From: Lolium rigidum
Taxonomy: Eukaryota; Streptophyta; Magnoliopsida; Poales; Poaceae
Length of the DNA stretch: 64,000 bases
Direction of reading: 5' to 3'
Assembly (NCBI RefSeq): GCF_022539505.1
Contig: NC_061514.1
Coordinates: 39,833,769-39,897,768 of the forward strand
Each line of letters opens with the position of its first letter. Within the stretch, counting starts at the first letter, position 1. Under the pieces are notes generated by a model, which had not been told where the DNA came from, ran no database searches, and saw only the letters and a program-made list of their open reading frames with translations. The position numbers and the translations under genes are program-made. This document shows positions 55,653 to 64,000 of this stretch, piece after piece.

Positions 55653-56963
55653 TCATTCCAACAGGTCTAGTATTACATGTGGATCAAGGGTTGGGTCTTT
55701 CGTATATAATTCCTTGAAATAGGAAGACGCCATTCTTTCCATCTCTGAAGGTGTAGTACACACCGATCCATCTGTTTGTTTCAAACTCTTCACGTGATTT
55801 TTCCGTGCTCGCCACACTGCCTTCTGATGGAAGTATTTCGTGTTCCTGTCTCCTTCTTTCAGCCATGAGATTCTGCTTCTTTGAAGCCACAACATCTCCT
55901 CTCTATACAAAAGCTCATCCATCCTTTCCATTTTCAGCCGGATCACCTCCCGGGCAGCATTTGCTTGATTCAAAGCTGCCAATTCTCCCCGCAACTCTTC
56001 CAGCTCACGACGAACATGTCCAAATTTCTGCTTACTCCATTCATTCAGTTCAGCCATGACCTGTTTTAGTGAGCATGCCACCTCACCCAGATCTCCTTCT
56101 CTTCTCACATTTCCCCAAGCATTAGAGATTACTTCCGAGAGGGTAGACTCTCTCTCCCACATTATTTCATATCGCATGGTCCGTTTAGGAGGCCTTACAT
56201 CTCCTTGGCCAGGATGGAGCAGCAGGGGCACATGGTCCGATCTAGAGGACACCAGATGCTCTACCTCCGCCATTGGAAAACGATTTCTCCATTCCATATC
56301 TGCACATGCTCGGTCAAGACGGACTTTCACATTCCGCTCACCCTGCTGTCGATTATCAAACTTATATGGAAAACCCTTGAATCCTATGTCAGTAAGTTCA
56401 TAGGCCTGAAGTGCTTCTCTGAACTCTCTCATTTGCCCCTCCGGTCTAGCTCGTTGAGAGCAATGCTCATGTTGCCACATTGCTTCATTGAAATCCCCTG
56501 TCACCACCCACGGATGTGGCGAAACATTCTTCAGTTGTCCTAGGAGCTCCCACATGAGATGACGATTCTCCACACGTGGTTCACCATATACAAAAGTGGC
56601 TCTCCAAGGATCAGCGTTATGTCCATCCTTCACACATACATCAATATATCTACTACCTTTTCCCAGCACCTCCACCAATAATGATTCATGCCAGAACAAA
56701 GCAATCCCGCCACTTCGTCCATCACTGCCTACGGCTGCAAAACCCTTCAAACCTAGCCGAGCGCACATGGACTTCATCCGTTCTTCCGTTTGCCTCGTTT
56801 CACATAGAAAAACGAGACCAGGGTTATGCTTTTGGCACAGATTCTGTGCCTCACGAACTGTCCGGCGGTTCCCCCCACCCCGACAGTTCCAGATGAAGGA
56901 ATCCATTAGGCACATCGAAGCTCCTACATGGAGCCCGCCAGAATTGATCGTCTTCTCGCACAA
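55653..56963 (-). pseudogene. LINE endonuclease domain
   Basis: A 436-residue frame with the AP-endonuclease motifs WNCRGGGNRRT, LVFLCETRQ, GGIALFW, VVTGDFNEAMW, RLDRACADMEWR and SRSDHVPLLL, followed by a helical linker ending in SWLKEGDRNTKYFHQKA. This domain itself is uninterrupted. It nicks target DNA to prime reverse transcription. Confidence 0.9.
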
Positions 56964-57484
56964 ACAGTCAACTGATCACCAATCGACCGACAGATCGTAC
57001 TCCTTGTTGCAGATCACGTCGTCAATCATAGCCAGAACTACAGACAAGCCCTTAGGGAACTGATGGCACGTATCCAAAGCAGTACCGCACAACAACCAGA
57101 TCACGTCACCCTCAATCAACCAAAACCGAAATCTGAATAACGAAACTCACCGCTGGTAGGATACCGCGGGAGGAAGGAAAAACTCACCACTGGACCGAAT
57201 CCAGGGGAGGACAAAGACCCTAGACGGGGACAGGAATTAGCACACCTCGTCAATGATCGGAAGGACCGGCCGCCGGCGGCGGCAGCGGTAAAACCCTAGA
57301 TCGCCCTCATAATCGCCAGAGCGAGAGAAAAACGGTTCGGTCCTTATTTTTGCGCACACTCCATCTTAAACAATCTGAGGATAAGTTCTTGGCTGGAAAG
57401 GCATGCACCGTCTGCTTGCACGCTGGTAGTACTCCATTGCGGTTTTGGATCGATCGGAGAAAACATAAACGCATGATTCTGTAT

Positions 57485-57835
57485 CAGTAGGTTTGGTTGC
57501 ATTACAGAAAAAACATAAGAATTGTGTTAGAAATAGGTGTTTGTCATAGTTATCATTGAGACAAAGGAAAATCCCTATGAGGTAAGACCTAACGAAAAGT
57601 TTACTACGAAATTGAGTGCAAGGTAGACCATAGGAAAAATTATATGGTTTTTAGTCTACAAACCGAACAAGTTCTATAGAAATAAATTCTTAGAAATAGA
57701 ATTTCAAAATTGTTATGGACTTTTTTTTGCAAAAAATCAGCCAATTTAACAATAATCATCAATAGCAGTACAAATAAACCTAAAAAAAATCTTATGGACT
57801 TGCTTCGAACCAAACATGCTCTACTGACTACAATC
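57485..57835. mobile_element. Possible hAT-like MITE
   Basis: The left edge reads tcagtaggtttggttgc and the right edge, reversed, tcagtagagcatgtttggtt. The match is partial with a six-base difference, and the interior is AT-rich. A small retro-insert lies inside it. Confidence 0.35.
57723..57791 (-). mobile_element. Very short retroelement fragment
   Basis: Bases beginning with a T run are flanked by the 10-bp direct repeat ttatggactt (57713-57722 and 57792-57801). The pattern is that of a 5'-truncated poly(A) retro-insertion on the minus strand of only about 70 bp. Confidence 0.5.
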
Positions 57836-57927
57836 CCTACTACTCCAGTCCCTGCAAATCTATACGAAAGAAAATTGGTTAAGTCACAAGAGAGTTTGAG
57901 AAGTCATGTGGCAGACTAGAAGAAATT

Positions 57928-57998
57928 GTATGCTGATACTTTGTAGCTTGTTGGTTTCCTTAATGAAATCGGGTGTGACTCCCTTTTATCTAAAAAAA
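57928..57998 (+). mobile_element. 71-bp LINE 3' end with target duplication
   Basis: The 15-bp repeat agactagaagaaatt flanks it (57913-57927 and 57999-58013). The insert ends taatgaaatcgggtgtgact, a short link and an A run, like the 3' trailers of plant LINEs. Confidence 0.8.
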
Positions 57999-58013
57999 AG
58001 ACTAGAAGAAATT

Positions 58014-58514
58014 ATTTACTTCTTTAAAAGGGAAGAAACCCTAGACTCTGTATCAATAGATGTACACAACCTTTATTCAAAAAATGTTCTAAAGAACTTA
58101 CGAGTACGAATGCCGGCTGCCGGGAAATACATAAAATTATGATTGAGCAAATGAACTCCTTTGTAAAGATAAGAGGAGGATGCAATGATCTCGCATAACC
58201 AGGCAAAAAGACAAAAAAATCCATAGCATTTCGGTGGCGCATGAGGTTACAAGAGAAGATTGAAAAATTCATTTTTGTCAGAACCTTGGCCAAGGAGGGC
58301 TACTCAATGGGCAACACTCAGTTGGACTTTATACCAAATCAATGATACCTAATATGGGACGGAGGGCTTGTCAATCCCTTATATGTGTCTATTAAATCCT
58401 TTTCTATTTTTTTTGATATTTAAGAGTTTACGGATGAAACCTTATACTTAAGGGTTTTTCTGAGAACACCCTTATACTTAGGTGTTCAATAGATTTAACT
58501 CTAACTCACGCAAC
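58014..58514. other. Intergenic, nothing recognised
   Basis: AT-rich sequence with short open frames of no recognisable family. Confidence 0.4.
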
Positions 58515-59390
58515 TTTTTTTATGACTACTAGGATTTATTAATCATCAATAATGTTTAAAGGAATAGAGTTAGAGTAGGGATTATCAAGCCACAGGTGGC
58601 GTCCCACTCCAAAAGAAATCATATGCCTGGCTAGATTGTGTGCTTCAGAGTTTGAAGCTCGGTCTTCATGGGCAAAGGAGCACCCCATGAAAACTTGTTG
58701 ACCGATGCTTGATCTCCAAGATAATAGAGCCATTATGTCCCAGAGTGCCCTCCATGATATCATTAATGACCGACTTGCAATCAGATGCGATGAAAACCGG
58801 ACTGCTAGGGTGTCAAGAATAGATGGATCATTGATTCCTGGAAAAACCATTGCTAAAGCTCCCAAATATAATCCATTATTGGCATGACAAAAAGTTGTTG
58901 CCACACCTCGGTTGTCATTCTTTTCCACAGCTGCATCGACATTAATTTTCGGTATTGCATGTGGTGGAGGGATCTATCTAGCTCGCTTGTCAAGCAGGTT
59001 TCGGATGGGGGCCGGGGCAGCTGGGCTCACCGTGGATTTGAGATGATCAGGGTATAAGTTTATGAAGCCATGAGTCGACAAGGGGATCTTGAAGTTATCT
59101 TCACGGACTGCCTTGCGTCTTGCAGTCCATATCGTCCATCCTCGTGAACTGCACATGCGATATCGTCCCAATTAGTCGGAAAATCCAGGTCTTAGCACTT
59201 GGCTCCCCCACGGAATTCATATGTTCAACCATCTCCTGATCGGAGAGTGCCATACACTCAAAGCCATGTTACATTCTAGTAGGGAGTGCCTCCAAGAATC
59301 AGCTGCGCCACATAAAGAACACGAGCTTGATGCAACTATAGAATTGGGAGAGCCTGTTGTGCCAATCGCCAGATAAGAACTCTAATCTTG
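58515..59390 (-). mobile_element. LINE 3' fragment (RNase H region)
   Basis: Frames on the minus strand encode the end of a LINE ORF2: a zinc-finger-region piece (58974-59171) and an RNase H-like part with PKINVDAAVEKNDNRGVATT and a terminal ASNSEAHNLARHM. Frame changes occur near 58780. A T7 run on the plus strand near 58515 is the likely A tail. I could not define a target duplication. Confidence 0.65.
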
Positions 59391-59743
59391 GAAGGTACCT
59401 CCGTCTTCAAAGAATTATACGGGCCGGGCCTGGAAAATGTCGAGTCGGCCCCTGGGCTATGTCATTCATTTGCTCATGAGCCTTCCCTCGGGCCCATATT
59501 CAGCTTTCTCTCACAGGTGCGTGGCGTAGTAGGACCAAACCAAACCAAAAAAAAAAAAAAACAAAAAAAGCGGCCGCCGGCGAGAGAGACGGGGAAGAAA
59601 AGGTGCCGTCTTTGCCTAAAAATTCCAGCGGGGGAGGCGAATCCTAGGAGGCGGAAGAGCACGCCACCGGAGATCGCCATTTCTCCCTCTCTTCGGCGCT
59701 ACGGGAACCGGAGATTCGTCCTCCGCCGGCGGGGGGCGGAGCG
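59391..59743 (+). other. Promoter and 5' leader of the J-domain gene
   Basis: No separate gene. An A-rich tract at 59548-59570 is followed by a GC-rich leader. The frame that opens at 59388 is composition-driven and is not supported as coding. Confidence 0.5.
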
Positions 59744-62700
59744 ATGCAGGCCGCCGCCTCGTGGAGCAAGAGCCTGCGAGGCCACCTCTGCGCCGCGGCT
59801 TCGTTCCACTCCACGCCCGTCTCGCCCGCCAAGTGGAAATCCAAGTGGGATTGCAAGGTCTGACCGCCTGAATTCCCTCCCCCCTTTCCATTTGTAGGGA
59901 GTCCCCTTCTTGTTAGGCATGGATAAGGATGGGGCGGAGCATATGCGATGGTCAAATTGGTTTCCGCGATCGATCACCGTGTGTGAAATGTGCTTACATG
60001 CGCCACAGGAACAACATCAAAGTTGGCATGGTTTGATGATAATTGTTGGCTTTCTTGTCCATACAACTGCTCGATTGTGCTAGTTTGGATTTCGTTTTGG
60101 TAGCTGGCTGGTAGCTACATACCTGCATACCACTGCTGCGGTTAGATGCTTATATATTCTGCAACACGCAATTTTGATTCTGAAACTAACCATCTGAGCA
60201 CGATCCTGAGACCAGTAATGAACACTTAAAACTCCCAATTTTGAATAGTATTGAACCACCAACATCTTAGTGATTATGTCCGATGGGTTTCAGTAGGTTG
60301 AGTATGAATGATGAACCTCCGTGAGTTACATGTCACACATCCGATTTGTCTTTATGAACTAAACTGCTGTATTTGAATTCCGTACCATTTTAAATAGTTA
60401 TAACATGCCAAGGACTCGATACATGAACATTTGACATTTTATCACTTCTGTTCTTCTCTTTCCATACATGTGTATGTTGCATGTTAACATGAATTTCCTT
60501 CTGCCAATTCATTGTGCAGCATGAGCATGGAGAACGGAAACTATCCAAGGTATGCCTTGTCAACTGTTATCTGATTTGGAACATGAGGGTCATCAATGTC
60601 AAACATACCTGAAGTCCAGATGCTCAAATCAGCAGTTTAACTTGATGCCTTAGCCTAATGCAAATGCAAGATAGGAACTAGCACGCTCTGTGGTCAGTAT
60701 AATTTCAGTTAGTGTCAAACATACTTGGGACTTCAGAATGTCAGGTCAGCAGTTTTATTTATGAAAGAGAGTCTCCTATCCGATTTCCATTATGAGAAAC
60801 CAAATAGCCTTTGTTACAGGTATCTACTAGAACTGAAAAGAAAAAAAAGAAAAAAACCGATTAAGTGCGACGGGATAAACATCCTCCTCTTGGCTAGAAC
60901 TCAAGATTACATCTCTTAAAGATTCATAACAAGACAAAGATTCAGCACCGCAGCAAGCAACCTATCCTTTTGCAAGCTGATATATGAACCAAATGCATTT
61001 TCCTCCCAGTTCTGTACATCCTCCATATTTCTTCAATTTCCTGTAATCAGCCTTTCCTGGGCCTCCATCCATGATCAGCTTTGGAGACTTCACTTGTGAC
61101 TTGTTCGGGCAGTTTTACCCCACACTTTGCCACTTCATTACCTCTTTCTTTGGAAGTTTTGTCTCCAATAAGGACCACAAATTCAGCCAACGACGAATCA
61201 TATGCATACTCACATGTTGATTAAACGTTTTTATTATTGAAGCATACATTGTTGGACTTTCAAATAGTTCAAAATACCGCAGCTAATCATACAGTAATAA
61301 TCATCTTATCAGGCCCCCTAAATTTGGTAAGCCAAATAGCAAACAAATCATGCACCGAATCAGGAAATGTGGGAAAAGATGATCTACAGTCGCAGGACAT
61401 CCACAAAATTGACAAGCATTTGGTCCTACCCATCCTCTTTACAATAGATTAGCTTTTGTCAAAATTCTATTCTTAATAGGCAACCAAAGAAATATCTTGA
61501 TATGCAAGTTTAGTTTTCCACATAAATTTCTGTGGAAACTGAATATTCTGTGCAATCATCCTATTGTACATCGACCTGACCGTAAATTTGCCATCCACTG
61601 TTAACATCCATCTGACTGTGTCAGGTTGCCATTTTGGAACAGTTCCAGAGAAGATTGCCTGAATACCATGCCATAATTGCCGAGTGTCACCCCATATAGT
61701 TCTATAAAATGCCTCATCGCATGGAAAGTAGAAGCATTATAGGTTGCACATTACTGCCATAGCATTATTAGGTAGCATTCGACACTATGGATGTTTTAAT
61801 ATATTTCTCAACTTCTCATCGGTGTTAACTCTTCAATAGAAATATGAAAGATACGTTGTTCGCCAAAAACGAGCAGAAGGAAAGAAGGCCCTGAAAGATT
61901 ACCTTCTCTATGGAAAGTCAACACCTCATATACAGGTGAATTTTCTATTTGAGATGTCATTTGGATTTTCTATCTGCAAGGATAAGACTCATAAGAGTTG
62001 GCAAAAACACACACCCTCCGTTTATTGTTGCTATAATTTCTGAAGTTTTGTGTTCCCTCCAGGATGATAGTGTGGGCAGCTTTGCCAATTCACACAATCT
62101 TCCACGATTCAAAACCTTCAGAAAAAGACCTCAGGATCACAGTTCAACAAAGTCTGGACAAGGAGTACACCATCAAAGAAAGAGTATGGTTCCCTCTTAG
62201 CACAATTCATGCATATTTTGCTTCTCGTGTGTCCTGCCTTTGAAATATCAATGTGGTAATTTTGCATTTCCGAATTGTTATGTGTAGATTGTATATTACT
62301 CTAGTGGTCCCATAGGATTTGTGTCAAGCTTTTTTCCATGGTCTGCTATTCCTTCTGTGCATATATTACATAGTTACATATGAGGATATACTGGCGAACA
62401 AGTGCTACGGCCTACAACTCAACTACATGAATTCTGATTATATTTCATTACATTATGGGTTTCCTGGTCAATGCAGTGCTTTCTTGAAGTTTCACGGGTT
62501 ATAGCAGCCATACCGGGTTATAGCATTGATTTGTTTTGTGGACCATACAGATTCATACCATAATGAATGACACTTAGAGGAGCATGTTCTTGTTTGTAGA
62601 CAAAAAGGACAAGGCGAAATTCTACAATTTTTTCTACGAGACCCGTTACGTGAACCCTGAAAACATTTTTGAAACCATGTTTGGTGAGGAGCGTGGCTTT

Positions 62701-63314
62701 ACTTGGTCCAATATGTCATGGGAGGGTTTTCACTTCAAAGACTCATCGTCTGGATTTAGACGGACCGGTGAATCACGAAGACAAAGAGTTGTAGCAAGCG
62801 ATAGCGAAGACGAAAGCGACGATGACATGGGTGAAACAACCGGCATCGGCTCACATGCGCACAGGGTCACCCTTGGATTACCAGCGTGTGGTCCACTAAC
62901 CCTAGATGATGTCAAAACAGCGTGAGTTGTTTCCCCTTTCCTCATGGCTTCTCAAATTGTTGTTTGTCTTGTCACTGTTACAAATTTTGTATCAAGTACC
63001 ACCCTGCTGGTGTTTACCTGAATTACTTGTTGCATTGGTGCAGCTTCCGCGCATCTGCTCTGAGGTGGCACCCCGACAAACACCCGGGCTCTTCACAGGT
63101 AACAAGTTCAATTCTTGTGCGGGTTTAACAGCAGTATATAACTATATATACACCGCAGCCACTGTACTCCATTGCCATCCAGTCTTAGACGATTTCACGG
63201 AGGATGTGTTGTTTACATACATACGTTTGCACTTTGCAGGCCGTTGCCGAGGAGAAGTTTAAGCACTGTGTCAATGCATACAACTCTCTCTGCACAGTCC
63301 TCAAGGCCGCCTAA
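59744..63314 (+). CDS. J-domain (DnaJ-like) protein, 7 exons
   Basis: Exons: 59744-59857, 60520-60549, 61840-61935, 62063-62183, 62600-62921, 63044-63098, 63240-63314. Every join is GT-AG and in phase, giving 270 residues. The N-terminus (MQAAASWSKSLRGHLCAAAS) is basic, Ala/Ser-rich and lacks acidic residues, like a mitochondrial or plastid presequence. The middle has a KYERYVVRQKRAEGKKALKD helix, an FYNFFYETRYVNPENIFETM aromatic segment and an acidic SDSEDESDDDMGE patch. The J domain is at the C-terminus: LDDVKTAFRASALRWHPDKH with the essential HPD triad, then AEEKFKHCVNAYNSLC. J proteins stimulate Hsp70 ATPase. The large first introns contain old LINE sequence. It appears intact. Confidence 0.88.
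59858..60519 (+). other. Intron 1 of the J-domain gene
   Basis: Donor AAG|GTCTGA and acceptor TTGTGCAG. I see no other feature inside. Confidence 0.6.
61240..61740 (-). mobile_element. LINE zf-RVT fragment in intron 2 of the J-domain gene
   Basis: On the minus strand an open stretch (about 61700-61460) encodes LWHGIQAIFSGTVPKWQPDT, DGKFTVRSMYNRM and FMWKTKLAYQDISL, like the region after reverse transcriptase in plant LINE or RT-related proteins. Stops and frame changes follow. It is an old relic antisense to the host gene. Confidence 0.6.
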
Positions 63315-63638
63315 TCCTGCTGTTTGTTTCATGCATGGATGGTGTTCTGCAGCTTGCCAACAACACTAGCAGCTGTGTGATGACCTAGAAGGCGGGAATT
63401 TCACAAGAAACACTTTCATCTCTTGCCCAGAATGATGGACTGGAGGCTCAGGAGTTGAGAGGAGATCCAGAGCTTTCCCACGCATCAGTTGTTTCATTTT
63501 TTTCAGTATTAATTTGATGATAAAATTTTAGTGCTCTATCCAATCAAGCAAGCTCCGACAACGAAGGGGCTGTGTTGTACCAGTACAGTTGTAGCAAGAT
63601 GTAAACCATGATTCATTCAATTTGAGTTTCTAAAGCGA

Positions 63639-63644
63639 AATAAA
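63639..63644 (+). terminator. Poly(A) signal of the J-domain gene
   Basis: AATAAA about 325 bp after the stop codon, in an A-rich context, the best candidate for the cleavage/polyadenylation signal. Confidence 0.5.
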
Positions 63645-64000
63645 ATGAACATGTGTGATCACAATTATGATGAGTGACCCATATTTTGTTGAAGCTTCCT
63701 TTAATTTGATTACTGTATAGTGCTATCTGCTCCTGTGGAGACAAGATATAACTGATGTGATGTGATTGAAAGCAAAGTTGGTCACAATCATGACGGTGAC
63801 ACCAATTAAGATCCTTCAAATCTAGTAGTTCTCAAACTGTTACTAGAACATTCTTCTTCTAACACAGGCACACGCATCAATCGATCCAATTTTTGCTGCT
63901 AATTAAGCTGACCAGAAAGCGAGAAAGAGCTAATAATGGTGAGGTAGAGACGGAGCTAGACTGGTAGAGCCTAGAGGCAGATGTTCTTCTTGCCTAAGGT
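63645..64000. other. Downstream flank, nothing recognised
   Basis: No gene, RNA or repeat that I can support up to the window edge. Confidence 0.4.

Larger units (their letters stand above)
50354..57351 (-). mobile_element. Non-LTR retrotransposon (LINE, L1-like)
   Basis: The 16-bp target duplication gcgcacactccatctt flanks it exactly (50338-50353 and 57352-57367), and an A tail (T8 on the plus strand, 50355-50362) marks its 3' end on the minus strand. ORF2 domains appear in the right order from 56963 downward: AP endonuclease, reverse transcriptase, zinc-finger-like region, RNase H. A direct-repeat-flanked block of about 2 kb (52123-54159) interrupts the RT region. Because the 5' end starts with a plausible leader (57351 to about 56963), the copy is close to full length, about 5 kb without the insert. 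Several frameshifts make it inactive. Confidence 0.92.

Noticed and set aside
59388..59897. 169-codon ORF overlapping the J-domain gene start
   Set aside because: It runs through the A tract and leader in another frame than the conserved exon 1; the spliced model from ATG 59744 closes in phase over seven exons.

Overview
This is nuclear DNA from a large, repeat-rich grass genome, most likely Triticeae (wheat, barley or Aegilops). The evidence is an Au-type SINE, PIF/Harbinger elements with TAA target duplications, a Stowaway MITE, CACTA elements with subterminal arrays, and nested Athila-like gypsy elements. Most of the 64 kb is transposable elements. I support three host genes: a broken CC-NBS-LRR gene, an S1/P1-type nuclease gene that can be assembled completely, and a J-domain protein gene. 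Family names are recognised from memory; no database search was run.

Layout. 0.3-1.4 kb and 1.6-3.8 kb: two PIF/Harbinger elements, the second carrying its transposase. 3.9-10.8 kb, minus strand: the NLR gene, with frameshifts in its LRR region. Its 3.5-kb intron holds a 5'-truncated LINE and a non-autonomous CACTA-like element that contains a 5S-rRNA-like segment. 10.8-13.8 kb: intergenic, with a Stowaway MITE. 13.8-19.2 kb: an Au-type SINE split by a 5.1-kb gypsy deletion derivative with 5-bp target duplications.

19.2-50.1 kb, minus strand: the nuclease gene. Eight exons join in phase to 289 residues with every expected zinc ligand. Intron 2 is 29.4 kb as assembled, because a CACTA transposon (20990-49701) lies in it. 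That element holds two tandem arrays (about 330 and 665 bp), hairpins, a TNP2-type transposase pseudogene and a second Transposase_24-type gene. Its transposase gene is split by an Athila-like LTR retrotransposon (28992-42992, target duplication GCCAT). That retrotransposon in turn carries a second, minus-oriented LTR element and another CACTA element on either side of a 100-N gap of unknown true size.

50.35-57.35 kb: a minus-strand LINE with 16-bp target duplications, inserted 282 bp upstream of the nuclease start codon. 57.4-59.4 kb: small MITE and LINE relics. 59.7-63.3 kb, plus strand: a seven-exon gene for a 270-residue protein with a C-terminal J domain, followed by a poly(A) signal.

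The TE genes serve the elements themselves, and most are broken. The nuclease is the most interesting host gene: it keeps a perfect reading frame although TEs sit in its promoter, just inside its second intron and at its stop codon.
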